The notes: a model not told the origin generated them from the sequence alone. Positions 49,618-59,431 are shown, counted from the first letter of the stretch. The stretch is 64,000 bases of DNA from JBBSDP01 sp963754335 (GCA_963754335.1 CAVWFQ010000010.1:372001-436000); one strand, 5' to 3'. Numbers and translations: made by a program.

Positions 49618-49772
49618 TACCACAGAGACGCGGAGTAGGGTGGGCTCGGCCCACCGTCTTCTCCTGTGCCCCGCGCATTTCGACTAAAGAAAACCAAGAA
49701 CTGTGCCCAACGGCAAGAAGAATGGTGGGCCGAGCCGGCCGAGCCCACCCTACTCTGCGTCTCTGTGGTGAA
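49618..49772. repeat. hairpin TACCACAGAGACGCGGAGTAGGGTGGGC
   Basis: Left arm ACCACAGAGACGCGGAGTAG at 49619, right arm CTACTCTGCGTCTCTGTGGT ending ~49770, with inner GGGTGGGCTCGGCCCACC palindromes. Related to the hairpin at 22.6 kb. Lies between the ROK and MFS genes. Confidence 0.85.
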
Positions 49773-49787
49773 TCCCGTTTCTCTGAA

Positions 49788-51369
49788 TTAGCCGCCGGCC
49801 TTGGCTTTTCCCGGATCGATTCGTTTGAGGAACAACGCCAGAAACGCGGCGATGAAGCAGCCGAACATGAGGATCTGAAACACGTCGATGTAGGAGAGGA
49901 CGCTCGCCTGGGCGCTCAGAGTGTTGGAAAGAATGCCGTAGGCTTTCATCCTGCGCGGCGATGGGATCTCCGCCGATGAAATGGGCCAGGGATTGCACGC
50001 GATGCTGAAGGGTTACCGAGGCGCTGGTGAATCGGGCGATCAGGAAGTTTTGATGGACCTGGCTTCGCCGCGCCAGAAGCGTGGTGGCCACTGAGATGCC
50101 GACGCTTCCGCCGAGGTTGCGCATCAGGTTGATCATCGCCGACCCGTTGTTGACCTTCCCCGGCGGGAGGCTGTTGAAGGCGAGAGTGTTGACCGGGACA
50201 AACAGGAACGCGATGCCGATCGTTTGGTAGACGCGGGCAATCGCCAGGCTCCGAAAGGACATCGCCGATGTGAATCCGGTCAAATGGATGAGGGCCAACC
50301 CGCTGACGACGAAGCCGAACACGATGAGATATTTCGGCTGAAATTTGCGCAGCATTCCGCCAACGAGCGGCATGAGGGCCATGATGACCAGGCCGCCGGG
50401 CATGAGGATCAGGCCGGATTTGGTGGCGTCGTAGCCAAGCAACTCCTGGGTAAACTGCGGGAGGAGCTGTGTGGTGGAGAGAAGGGCGAAGAAGACGGCA
50501 AACATCATCAGGCAATTGATGAAAAAGCTGGTGTCCCTGAAGAGTTTCAGATCGACGATCGGGTCTTCGCTGACCCACAGTTCCCAGACAATTCCCACGA
50601 TCAGGCCGATCGCGGCGAGCACGACGAAGGTCGTAATGAGACTCGATCCGAACCAGTCATCTTCCTGTCCCTTGTCGAGCACGACCTGGAGCGAACCCAG
50701 GCCCAGGGCGATCAGGCCAAAACCAATGTAATCGACCTTGATCCCATGCCTGATCGTTTGCTTCCGTTCTTTGATGGCGGCCTTCGAATCGTTCACGAAG
50801 AGGTGCGTGAGCCCCAGTGAAAGGATGCCGACGGGGATGTTGATAAAGAAAATCCATCGCCAGGAATAGGTGTCGGTGATCCAGCCGCCAAGCGCGGGCC
50901 CAATCGCGGGGGCGACGACGACCGCAAGTCCATAGAGCGCAAACGCGAGTCCCCGCTTACTCGCGGGAAAGGTATCGGTGAGGATTGCCTGTTCCGAGGG
51001 AGCCAGCCCCCCGCCGCCGATGCCTTGGAGCACCCTGAAGAACAGCAGCAGCCCAAGATTGGGCGCGATGCCGCAGCAGAACGAGCTGATGGTGAACAGG
51101 GCCACGCAGGACATGTAAAATCGCTTCCGCCCCATGACCGACGACAGCCAGCCGGAAATGGGAAGGATGATCGCGTTGGAGACCAGGTAGCTCGTGAGGA
51201 CCCAGGTGGCCTCGCTCTGGCTGGCGGCGAGTGAGCCGGCGATGTGCCGCAAAGCGACGTTGGCAATGGAGGTGTCCATCACCTCCATGAATGTGGCGAG
51301 AGAGACTGTCAGCGCGATCAGCCAGGGACTGACCTTGACGTGGGAGAAATCTTGCGACGCCTGGGGCAT
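49788..51369 (-). CDS. MFS drug:H+ antiporter, DHA2 (EmrB/QacA) family, frameshift near C-terminus
   Basis: ATG 51369 begins 'MPQASQDFSHVKVSPWLIAL'; the upstream in-frame stretch is repeat-derived. Fourteen-helix exporter: 'ATFMEVMDTSIANVALRHIA' (motif D-like), 'WVLTSYLVSNAIILPISGWL', 'GRKRFYMSCVALFTISS', and motif C 'GLAVVVAPAIGPALGGWI'. A frame change near 49950 restores the last helix 'IDVFQILMFGCFIAAFLALF' and the end 'LKRIDPGKAKAGG' at 49788. Likely pumps hydrophobic compounds; no HlyD-type partner adjacent. Confidence 0.85.
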
Positions 51370-51407
51370 GTTCGCCCGGTGCGGAAGAGCGAAACGAGTG
51401 CCACGGG

Positions 51408-51591
51408 GGTCAGACATTCCTGTCTGATACGCGACTGCGAGTGCGGGCATTCCTGCCCGCCGAGCGGACGCGACATTCCCGCCGAGTTTGAAAGAGAGCG
51501 GATCGGCTCGGGAGGCGGAGTACGGCCTCCGCTCCCCGGCCCGCAACAGACAAGAATGTCTGTCCCACCGGGGCGGTCCACCGCCGGACAT
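51408..51591. repeat. mosaic of CAGACATTCCTGTCTG and related palindromes
   Basis: Contains CAGACATTCCTGTCTGATAC, GCGGGCATTCCTGCCCGC, GGAGGCGGAGTACGGCCTCC and GACAAGAATGTCTGTCCCAC in series. A short relative, CAGACAGGAATGTCTGTCCC, occurs at 56.17 kb. Region between the exoprotein and MFS genes. Confidence 0.75.
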
Positions 51592-51597
51592 AATGGC

Positions 51598-54500
51598 TTA
51601 TACCACCGTGAAACTCGGTCCAACTGCGGTCGACGTATTGCCACCCAGAGCGACGGACAGAAATGGAAAATAACTTCCACTGCTCAGCAAAGCGGTTTTG
51701 AAGTGCAGGTTGAGCCGGACGCTCTTTGAGGGTGGAACTTTCAGATTTTTCATCAGGGTATCGAGCGTGTCGCCCGGCAGCGGCGAGATGCCATCGGCCG
51801 ATGCCTCAAGCGTGAGGTCCGCCGTGCCCAATGCCGTCTCATTGCCATTGTTGGTAAGAGTGACGGCGATCGAACCGGACTTGCCAACGCGAATGCTCGA
51901 AGGATTGACGGCGCCAGCAACGGCCGACAGCGAGATAAACGGAGCCGCGACGCTCACGGTTTTCGTCGAGGCAACAACGTTCGCAGCGCCGTTCGGATCG
52001 ATCACCTCGGCAAGCAGGTAATAGGTGCCGGCGGGCAGAGTCGCGGGCAGCGAACTAAGTTTGAAATTGAGCGATTTGTTCTTGCCGGCCTTGAGCGTGA
52101 GATTCTTCAGGGACATTTGAGTCAGGGGCGTCTGATTTCCATCCAGCGTATTCGCGGAATTGACAAATAGTTTCACCGTATAGATCCCTTTCAGCGCTGA
52201 GCCGCTGTTGGTCAGGACGGCCGGAATCCTTGCCTTGAATTTCGCACCAGCAACGGCCGAAGCCGGTAAGACGAGCTGGCCAAAGGCGGGAACAATGCTG
52301 GAAGCGGCCGGCGGCGGCGTAACGCCGATCGTTTCCGTCACCGATGCCGAGCCGCTCGCATCGAAGTTGGCATCGCCGCCGTAGCTGGCGGTGATCGTAT
52401 GTGTGCCATTTGCAAGGGAACTGGTGGAGAGAGTCGCAGTACCGTCGCTCTGCAGCGCGACACTGCCGAGCGATACTCCGCCGTCGGAAAACGTGACCGT
52501 GCCTGTCGGGGCCTGTCCGTTGTCGCTGGCGGACGAGACGGTTGCGGTGAAAATCACCGTGGCTCCCGGCTCCGCGGAGGTCGCGGAAGTAATGAGGTTT
52601 GTATTTGACGCAACGGGTCCGCTCACAACGCCGCCGGCCTCGCCGACGGCCAATCCATAGCCAAAGCTTGTGACCCACACTTCATTGGGATTAAACGGAT
52701 TGAAAAAGATCCGCTCCGGCTGTCGGAATGGATAATCGGTTTGTGTGAAAGTCGGCGTCGCCGCGCTCGGATCGGCGGAGTAATAAAGTCCGTTTTCTTC
52801 AGTGGAAACGTACATCTCGCCGGTGCTCGGATTGATAGAGGCCGACTCCGCGCCGATGCTCTGGAAAATCTGTGTCCAGGTTTGTCCCCGGTCGGTGGTG
52901 CGATAAAGCCCCCCGGTGTCGCTCGCGCCGGAGGTGCCGTAGGCGAGACGCACCGAGGCGTACCAGGTATTTTGAGTCGGATCGGTGGGATCGATCGTGA
53001 TGTCCTTCGTCCACCACTGCATTCCCGACCCGGTCCGATCGGACCAGGTCTGGCCGTGGTCGGTGCTGACAAAGACGCCGGACGAACTGGCGAAGCTGCC
53101 CGAGCGCGTGGCGGAATAAGTGGCGACGACGGTGCCGTCGTTCAATACATCGATGTTGAACGGATGCCCCTGCGTGCGCGGCGGAGCGGTCAGCTTCGTC
53201 CAGGTTGCCCCCGTTCCAGCGCTCAGGTTATCCGTGGTGTAAATCCCGCCGGCGGTGCTGCCGACCACGGAAGCATAAAGACGATTCGGGTCGGTCGGGT
53301 CCGTGGCGACCCATACCACCGGATGACCGAAGCTGTGCATGATCTGCCAGCTTGCGCCGTTGTCAGTCGAATAAAGAATGTTGCCGGTGCCGCTGTCGGT
53401 CGACGCATTGGTGACGTGCGTGCTCTGGTAAATATCGTGGGTGTTGCTCGTCGCCGCGTAAAACGTCGAGCCCTGCTTCGTGATGCAATAAATCGTATTG
53501 CCGGCGAGGGTGACTCCGGTTGGGAAGGACCAGGATTGGCCGCCGTCGGTGCTTCGGACGCCGTCGATGTCGGTGTAGCCGGCCAGAATCGTCTGCTGAT
53601 CGGCCCAGCTCAGGTAGAGCGTGCTGGTGTCTTCCAGCCCGACGCCCTGATAGCTCTTTCCCTGCGGCGTATTCGCGCCGGCGGGATTCTGGGTTGCGGG
53701 ATTGACGTATGCCTGCCGCCAGGTTTGCCCCCCATCGGTGCTGAGGTGGAGAAAACCGTAGCCGGTAAAGGCAATTTCGTTGGGATTGCTGGGAGAAACC
53801 TCGAATCCTTCCGTGAGCTGATCGAATCCCCAGCCGCGATCACCGCCGGCCCCCTGCCAGCCGGTGGCGACGTTGCCGTTGTTCGTCAGGTTGAGGACAT
53901 CGGTGAAGGTGCGCCCGCCGTCCGTGCTTTTGGCGACGATCGGGTCGGAAGTGTCGAAGTTGGTGCCGCCGATATAAATGTCGTTGATATCGTTGTTGGC
54001 CATCGAGACCAGCAGCGGACTGTCGCCGGCCGGGATGCTTGTCGCTTTCGTCCAGGTGGATTGGCCCGGCGTGAGGGTCCAGACGGCGGCCAGATTGCTC
54101 TGCGAGATCGAACCGGTCTCCAATCCGTTGAACACGTCGCCGGAATCGGCCGTGACGCAGACCAAACGCGTGACGCCATTCTCTTTGGCCCCGGCGAAGG
54201 AAAGAATACTTGCGCCGCTGGGCAGCCCGCTGATGTTCGCCGAGCTGAAACTCGCCCCGCCGTTGGTGGAGACGATCAGCCCGGAATCGGTCCCGACATA
54301 GACATTGTTCCCATCCCAGAAAACGCCGCCGACATAACATCCCTGGCCGGAGCTGGGGTCGGTAAAGACGGCCGCGAAGGATTGCCCGCCGTTATTGGAG
54401 AAGAAGAGTTTCCCGTAGTCGGTAACGAGCAGGCTGGTGGTGTTTTGCGGATCGGCAAAAAGGCTGAAAGCCTGATCGTCGGCGCCGTTCCAGCCGGATA

Positions 54501-54918
54501 CCTGGTGCCAGGTCTTCCCTCCATCGGTGCTCTGACTCGGCGCCACCGAGCCGCTTCCGTCGGCAGTGTCGGAATAATCAAGCGTGTACAGAATGTTTGG
54601 ATCAGAGGTGAATTGCACCTGCGAGCCGATGCCGCCCTGAATGTTTTTGAAATTGGCGACGTTCCATGATTGTCCGAGGTTCGTGCTGTGGTACAGCCCG
54701 CTCATATCGCTAACGGTGTACAGCTCGCTGGAATCGTAGGGGCTGAAGCTGGGCGAGAAGAATGCTCCCCCGCCGCCGGGTCCGCGGCTCGACCATTGGG
54801 TTACTGCGGAAAGCAGTTGCCGGGCTTCCAGAAGCTCAAGATCGACGCGCGCGGCAGGTTCGATTGAATTTCGTTTCGTAAGGCTTGCCGATCCGCGAAG
54901 TCTACGACGTTTCGGCAT
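51598..54918 (-). CDS. giant exported Asp-box/beta-propeller protein with Ig-like and CARDB domains
   Basis: 1106 residues, intact, from ATG 54918 behind GAGAGGTG; an upstream extension to 55092 is not needed. Residues ~28-38 read 'LELLEARQLLSA', the planctomycete N-terminal export/sorting signature. Residues ~60-750 form BNR-type propellers with about nine Asp boxes ('STDGGKTWHQ', 'SNNGGQSFAA', 'STDGGRTFTD', 'STDHGQTWSD', 'TTDRGQTWTQ') and 'DPTDPNRLYASV' spacers, as in GH74-like and sortilin-like proteins. Residues ~770-860 are an Ig-like repeat ('GTVTFSDGGVSLGS') and ~880-1106 two CARDB-like domains. Probably a surface adhesin or glycan-acting protein. Confidence 0.82.
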   Translation of the reverse strand: MPKRRRLRGSASLTKRNSIEPAARVDLELLEARQLLSAVTQWSSRGPGGGGAFFSPSFSPYDSSELYTVSDMSGLYHSTNLGQSWNVANFKNIQGGIGSQVQFTSDPNILYTLDYSDTADGSGSVAPSQSTDGGKTWHQVSGWNGADDQAFSLFADPQNTTSLLVTDYGKLFFSNNGGQSFAAVFTDPSSGQGCYVGGVFWDGNNVYVGTDSGLIVSTNGGASFSSANISGLPSGASILSFAGAKENGVTRLVCVTADSGDVFNGLETGSISQSNLAAVWTLTPGQSTWTKATSIPAGDSPLLVSMANNDINDIYIGGTNFDTSDPIVAKSTDGGRTFTDVLNLTNNGNVATGWQGAGGDRGWGFDQLTEGFEVSPSNPNEIAFTGYGFLHLSTDGGQTWRQAYVNPATQNPAGANTPQGKSYQGVGLEDTSTLYLSWADQQTILAGYTDIDGVRSTDGGQSWSFPTGVTLAGNTIYCITKQGSTFYAATSNTHDIYQSTHVTNASTDSGTGNILYSTDNGASWQIMHSFGHPVVWVATDPTDPNRLYASVVGSTAGGIYTTDNLSAGTGATWTKLTAPPRTQGHPFNIDVLNDGTVVATYSATRSGSFASSSGVFVSTDHGQTWSDRTGSGMQWWTKDITIDPTDPTQNTWYASVRLAYGTSGASDTGGLYRTTDRGQTWTQIFQSIGAESASINPSTGEMYVSTEENGLYYSADPSAATPTFTQTDYPFRQPERIFFNPFNPNEVWVTSFGYGLAVGEAGGVVSGPVASNTNLITSATSAEPGATVIFTATVSSASDNGQAPTGTVTFSDGGVSLGSVALQSDGTATLSTSSLANGTHTITASYGGDANFDASGSASVTETIGVTPPPAASSIVPAFGQLVLPASAVAGAKFKARIPAVLTNSGSALKGIYTVKLFVNSANTLDGNQTPLTQMSLKNLTLKAGKNKSLNFKLSSLPATLPAGTYYLLAEVIDPNGAANVVASTKTVSVAAPFISLSAVAGAVNPSSIRVGKSGSIAVTLTNNGNETALGTADLTLEASADGISPLPGDTLDTLMKNLKVPPSKSVRLNLHFKTALLSSGSYFPFLSVALGGNTSTAVGPSFTVV

Positions 54919-55113
54919 TCGCACCTCTCGGAATAGATCGATGGACGGGAACACATCTTGACGCGTAGTCATTGGCTGTATCGGCAAGCGTGCAACCTTC
55001 TGCAATATTTTCGAAGCAAGCGTGGCACGAAATGACCAGAATTCAGCGCGTCGAATTCGTCTTTTGCCTTCTAAACCGCAAATTCGGCGCATTTACAGTT
55101 GCTGGAACCGCAA

Positions 55114-55195
55114 GGAGCGCTCCGGATACGGGGCGGCGCGGCGGATTTGACGCGCGGTGAACGGCGGTCGCGCGCCCGCTCTGGCCCGTCGCGAA
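55114..55195. repeat. half copy of the GATACGGGGCGGCGCGGCGG repeat
   Basis: GCGCTCCGGATACGGGGCGG followed by CGCGGCGG and ending GGCCCGTCGCG: the right half of the ~175-bp unit at 48.6 and 63.5 kb, with no left arm. Confidence 0.75.
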
Positions 55196-55218
55196 AAATC
55201 CGTTCGTCGGTCTGCTCT

Positions 55219-56045
55219 TCAGATTCCACTCTGATCGGCGCGGCGGGCGGTGACTTCCGCCTGCTGCGTAAGCTTGTCCAGAGGACTCAGCGGGGATTCG
55301 ACCGAATCGGTGGCGAATAACAGGGAATAGACCAGACCTCCGAGAGCACCGCCGATCAGGGGAGCGACCCAGAAGAGCCAGAGTTGCGAAAGCGCCTCGC
55401 CGGCCACGAAGACCGCTGGCCCGGTGCTGCGGGCCGGATTGACCGAGAGGTTGGTCACGGGAATGCCGATCAGGTGAATCAGCGTCAGGCCCAGTCCAAT
55501 CGCAAGTGGCGCAAAACCCTGCGGGGCGCGTCGGTCGGTTGCGCCCATAATGATGATCAGGAACATGAACGTCAGGACGATTTCTGTGACCAGCGCCGCC
55601 GTCAAGGAATAGCACCGGGCGAATATCCACCGGTGGGCGTGCTTGTGAGGCGCGACCAATCCCCATAGCCGTTGGTCGCGAAGGCATTGTGCCCCTGCGT
55701 GTTAAACCCCACCTGCCCGCTGGCAATGATGTAAAGCACTCCGGCGCCGGCGATGCCGCCAAGAACCTGGGCGATCACGTAAGGAAGAAAATCGGCGGCA
55801 GGAAAACGCTTGCCCACGAGCAGCCCGATCGACACCGCCGGATTGAGATGACAACCGGAGATGTGCCCGATTGCATACGCCATCGTGAGCACCGTCAGGC
55901 CGAACGCCAGGGCCACCCCAAGAAAAGCAATCCCGAGCTTGGGAAATCCGGCGGCAAGGACGGCGCTTCCGCATCCTCCGAAAACCAGCCAGAATGTTCC
56001 GATGAATTCCGCAAGAGATCGCCTGGCGAGTGACGGGGTGGTCAT
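55219..56045 (-). CDS. aquaporin (AqpZ-like), one frameshift
   Basis: ATG 56045. MIP-family water/solute channel. The first NPA box is in 'GCHLNPAVSIGLLVG' and the second in 'NLSVNPARSTGPAVF'. Helices include 'EFIGTFWLVFGGCGSAVLAA', 'VIAQVLGGIAGAGVLYII' and 'TEIVLTFMFLIIIMGA'. A frame change near 55620-55670 joins the halves. The Arg after the second NPA is conserved, as in water-selective members. About 275 residues with a longer cytoplasmic tail ('KLTQQAEVTARRADQS'). Confidence 0.85.
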
Positions 56046-56170
56046 GGATTCCCTCTCAAATTTCCAAAACGCGAACGAGAACCGCGCTCCCTGAAGCGCC
56101 GTTGAATTGCCCTGCTCGCAGAACGCTTTCTATAGCGGCGCACGCGAGCATTGTCTATTTTTGCCGGGCA

Positions 56171-56195
56171 ACAGACAGGAATGTCTGTCCCCCCT
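56171..56195. repeat. CAGACAGGAATGTCTGTCCC palindrome
   Basis: Short relative of the palindromes at 51.4 kb, just upstream of the VWA gene ribosome site. Confidence 0.6.
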
Positions 56196-56213
56196 GAGCT
56201 ACAATCGGAGGCA

Positions 56214-57442
56214 ATGAAGTATTTCTACGGCGAATATGACGGCGAAGAATTTCCCACGCAGGACAAGCTCTTCGGCTTCGATCAGTTGATGCAATTCATC
56301 ATGGAGTACGGCGATCAAGCCCTCAAGGCGATCGAGCAGATGCTCAAAGATCCGAAGAACGCCGAGCAATCCGAACTCCTCGAGCAACTCCTCAAAGAAG
56401 GAATGCTGGAGAAGGACGGCAAAGGAAAAGTGAAGCTGACCCCGCGCGCGGTCTCGCGCATGCAGCGCAAGGCGCTCATGGAGATTTTCGCCAATCTTCG
56501 CGCCGGCCAGCGCGACGGGCACGAGAAAGTGACGCCGGGTGCAGGCGGGGAACGCATCGAAGGAACCAAGCCATACCAGTACGGCGATCCGGTCAGCGAA
56601 CTGGATTTGCATCAGACACTGCGGAATGCGCTGACCCGGCATGGGCTGCCGAAGGGTTCAGGGTTCGGGGTTCAGGGTTCAGAAAAGCCCAGCGGGCCTC
56701 CTTCTTCACTTAACCCTGAACCCCGAACCCTGAAGCCTTCGATCCGTTTCGACGAGCACGACTTCGAGATGCATCTCCACGAGGGGATGACCAGTTGCTC
56801 GACCGTGGTCCTTCTCGACATGAGCGGCTCCATGATGCGCTACGGGCGATATTTGTCGGCCAAGAAAGTGGCCATGGCGATGCAGTCGCTGGTTCACTCG
56901 CGATTTCCGCAGGACTCGATCGATTTTGTTGGCTTCTATTCCGGCGCAAACAAGATTCCCGAAGCGACTCTCCCCTTGTCCATGCCCAAGCCCGTGACCG
57001 TTTTCGATTACCAGGTTCGACTGCGCGTTCCGATCGATCAGCTGGCCAAGCGCCGCAGCACTTCACGAATCTGCACATGGGTTTGCAACTGGCCCGACGG
57101 ATCCTTCGCAAGCGCACGAGCGAGAACAAACAGATTTTCATCATCACAGACGGCCAGCCGACGGCTCACGTCGAGGGCGATTTTGTTTATCTGCTTTATC
57201 CGCCCGATCAGCGCAGCACGCTCGCGACATTGAAGGAGGCGGTCGCGTCGGTCCGCGAGGGATGCCGTATCAGCACGTTCGCCCTGATCGAAGACTACTG
57301 GGGAATGGAATGGGTCGGCTTCGTCGATCAACTCACGAAGCTGACCAAAGGCGTCGCCTTTTACACCAGCAGCGGCGAACTCGCCTCGTGCATCATGGAA
57401 AGCTATCTGAGCGGGAGAAAGAAGAAGGCGTATATCGCTTAA
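56214..57442 (+). CDS. VWA-domain protein with in-frame repeat (one frameshift)
   Basis: ATG 56214 after CGGAGG. Begins 'MKYFYGEYDGEEFPTQDKLF', a helical N-terminal region, then a VWA domain: MIDAS 'VVLLDMSGSMMRYGRYLSAK' and, after a frame change near 57045, 'NKQIFIITDGQPTAHVEGDF' and 'EGCRISTFALIEDYWGMEWV'. Residues ~148-175 are encoded by a palindromic repeat (56653-56734) in-frame ('GSGFGVQGSEKP', 'LNPEPRTLKP'). Relatives are usually paired with MoxR-type AAA ATPases; none is in this window. Role probably metal-dependent complex assembly. Confidence 0.78.
56653..56734. repeat. palindromic repeat inside the VWA coding sequence
   Basis: Left arm AGGGTTCAGGGTTCGGGGTT (56653-56682), right arm AACCCTGAACCCCGAACCCT (56710-56734), loop ~28 bases. 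The reading frame stays open through both arms. Confidence 0.85.
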
Positions 57443-57453
57443 GCTTTCGTATT

Positions 57454-57523
57454 CGTTTGTAGTGCGGGCTTCAGCCCGTATCTTCTCCATGAAAGACACG
57501 GGCTGAAGCCCGCACTACGAACG
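57454..57523. repeat. hairpin TAGTGCGGGCTTCAGCCCGT, copy 1
   Basis: Left arm GTAGTGCGGGCTTCAGCCCG at 57459, right arm CGGGCTGAAGCCCGCACTAC ending 57518, loop ~20 bases. Between convergent VWA and tatD genes; it supplies the tatD stop codon (cta 57515-57517). Confidence 0.85.
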
Positions 57524-58294
57524 AGAACCCAAACCAGGCCAACCGAAAAAGTTCGACGCGTTTTGCATCACTGCGGTTTCGAGTTCCTCGTACCCGATCC
57601 CCTTCACCTTCGCGACCACATCGGCAACGTGCGTCACAAACGCCGGCTCGTTGGTCTTGATCTTCCGCATCGGCTCCGGCGTGAGGTAGGGCGCATCGGT
57701 TTCGACCAGCAGGCGATCGAGTGGCGTATTTTCCGCAACTTCGCGCAATTCGTCGTTTTTCTTGAACGTGACCGCGCCGGTGAAACCGAGCATATAACCG
57801 GCATCGAGAATCTTGCGCGCTTCTTCGGGTGTTCCGGTAAAGCAATGGAAATCGGCGCGGATCGCGGGGAACTGGCGCATGATCGCCAAACAGTCATCGA
57901 CCGCCTCGCGACAATGGATGACAACGGGGCGGGAAAGCTCCATCGCCAGTTGAAGCTGGAATTCGAAGATCGGCTGCTGCTGAGAGCGCGTGGAAAACGC
58001 ATGGTGGTAATCGAGCCCCATCTCCCCCAGTGCGACGACCGACGGATCATCCTGGATTTCGCGCAATCGCGGCATTTCATCGAGTTTCAGGTCGGTCGTG
58101 TAATTCGGATGCACGCCGACCACGCAACGGACGTTCGAGAGGCGCTGGCACAGCGCCACACACGCGACGTCGTCATCCAGGCTCGTGCCGATGGTGAGCA
58201 TGTGGGTGACACCGGCTGATGCCGCGCGTGCAAGAACCCCGGGGAGCTGGTCTCCCAGTCGCGGATCGGTGAGATGACAATGGGTGTCGATCAT
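57515..58294 (-). CDS. tatD: TatD-family deoxyribonuclease
   Basis: 259 residues, intact, ATG 58294. TIM-barrel metal-dependent hydrolase: 'MIDTHCHLTDPRLGD' (HxH), 'VALGEMGLDYHHAF', 'VVIHCREAVDDCLAIM', 'DFHCFTGTPEEARKIL' and 'LLVETDAPYLTPEPMRK'. TatD proteins are 3'-5' exonucleases and D-aminoacyl-tRNA-type hydrolases. The stop codon lies within the neighbouring palindromic repeat. Confidence 0.88.
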   Translation of the reverse strand: MIDTHCHLTDPRLGDQLPGVLARAASAGVTHMLTIGTSLDDDVACVALCQRLSNVRCVVGVHPNYTTDLKLDEMPRLREIQDDPSVVALGEMGLDYHHAFSTRSQQQPIFEFQLQLAMELSRPVVIHCREAVDDCLAIMRQFPAIRADFHCFTGTPEEARKILDAGYMLGFTGAVTFKKNDELREVAENTPLDRLLVETDAPYLTPEPMRKIKTNEPAFVTHVADVVAKVKGIGYEELETAVMQNASNFFGWPGLGSRS

Positions 58295-58307
58295 GGAAAG
58301 AAGAATC

Positions 58308-58394
58308 GAGAAGCCAGGAGCCAGGAGCCAGAATAATGCTTCATTTCATCTTTACTGATTCTGGCTTCTGGCTTCTCGCTTCTGGCTTCTTCCC
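58308..58394. repeat. GCCAGGAGCCAGGAGCCAG / CTGGCTTCTGGCTTC inverted block
   Basis: Tandem GCCAGGA units on the left and tandem CTGGCTTC units on the right can pair around ~40 bases. A single-sided relative is at ~32.52 kb. Between tatD and yraN. Confidence 0.75.
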
Positions 58395-58395
58395 C

Positions 58396-58794
58396 TCAAA
58401 ACGTCGCTTCAAACGCATGCGGCGTATGTCGGATTTGCGGATCGCGCCCTTCGGGCCAGACGATGGCAACCACGTCGAATCGCGCCGGCGGCTGGGGAAT
58501 TCCGTAGCGCGTCAAATACGTCTTTGCCGCCTTGGTGAGCTGATGCTGCTTGGCGGAATTGACCTGGTCTTCGGGGGTAGGCTCGTCATCGGTGCGCGTC
58601 TTGACCTCGACGAAGACCAGAACTTTTCCATCGCGGGCGACAATGTCGATCTCGCCGACGTCGCAGCGGAAATTTCGCACAATGATTTTGTATCCCAGGT
58701 TCCGCAGGAACTTGGCGGCCATGTTCTCGCCGCGATCGCCAAGGGCGTCGCGCTTGTCGGGTGGTTTGAAAAAGCTCTGGAGCCAACTCGACAT
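58396..58794 (-). CDS. YraN family endonuclease-like protein (UPF0102)
   Basis: 132 residues, intact, ATG 58794. The family core is visible: 'DRGENMAAKFLRNLGYKIIV', 'GEIDIVARDGKVLVFVEVKT' with the D/EVK nuclease residues, and 'FDVVAIVWPEG'. Frequently encoded next to the rpsP-trmD-rplS genes, as here. Confidence 0.85.
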   Translation of the reverse strand: MSSWLQSFFKPPDKRDALGDRGENMAAKFLRNLGYKIIVRNFRCDVGEIDIVARDGKVLVFVEVKTRTDDEPTPEDQVNSAKQHQLTKAAKTYLTRYGIPQPPARFDVVAIVWPEGRDPQIRHTPHAFEATF

Positions 58795-58880
58795 GGCGGA
58801 AGATTATCGAAGCGGCGCACCGGGTTTCAAGGCATGTCGCGTGTCGCCCGACCGGGCGGCGTTTTCGCTTCGAGCAACAG

Positions 58881-58935
58881 AGCCCTTCGACGGGCTCAGG
58901 ACGGGCCCTTCGACGCGGCTCAGGATGGCCCGGGA
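58881..58935. repeat. CCCTTCGACGGGCTCAGGAC repeat
   Basis: Two tandem relatives, GCCCTTCGACGGGCTCAGGA and GCCCTTCGACGCGGCTCAGG, each with a small CCGTCGAAGG-like stem. Between yraN and rplS. Confidence 0.7.
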
Positions 58936-58944
58936 CCGCCCGGC

Positions 58945-59365
58945 TCAAGTTGCCGAGGCAGCCAGTTCCGGCTGGGCAGGAGCGCCGCCCGCCGCCGGCT
59001 CTTCCTTCTTGACCTTTCGCTTCTCGGTAAGGCGGACTGACTTGCCGACGCGATCGCGAAGATAAAAGAGCTTGGCCCGTCGCGAAGCGCCGCTGCGCTT
59101 GACGGTCACTTTGGAAATGAAAGGCGACTGGACCGGAAAAATGCGGCTCGACGCCTTCATTATTGACGATCCGGCGAACGGTGAACGTCTCACTCATCCC
59201 CCGGCCCCTCCGCATGATGACGGTGCCGGAGAAGACCTGAATACGTTCCTTATCCCCTTCAATGATCCGGGTCGCTACGTCAACCGTATCCCCGATATCG
59301 AATGTGGGAATGTTCTCTTTTTTCAGATGCTCTTTTTCGACGTTTTCAAGAATACGGTTGATCAT
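58945..59365 (-). CDS. rplS: large ribosomal subunit protein L19 (one frameshift)
   Basis: ATG 59365. 'MINRILENVEKEHLKK', 'FDIGDTVDVATRIIEGDKER', 'FSGTVIMRRGRGMSETFTVR' and, in a shifted frame, 'SGASRRAKLFYLRDRVGKSV' make a full L19 of ~139 residues with a short Ala/Glu-rich tail. The shift is one extra C near 59148: GAGCCGCATT where GAGCGCATT would read 'ERIFPVQSPF'. L19 is essential, so this is almost certainly a sequence error and a useful gauge of base quality here. Confidence 0.9.
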
Positions 59366-59431
59366 GGTGCTCTCCGGTCGATTGCGCCTTTCCCAGCGAC
59401 ATCATTCTGTCGGGCCGGGTCGGTCAATATA

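Noticed and set aside
51408..51591. Serial palindromes as a possible CRISPR array
   Set aside because: Units differ in sequence and spacing; there is no constant repeat and no cas gene.
52741..54669. 642-codon open frame on the plus strand
   Set aside because: It is antisense to the intact exoprotein, whose protein sequence is clearly real.
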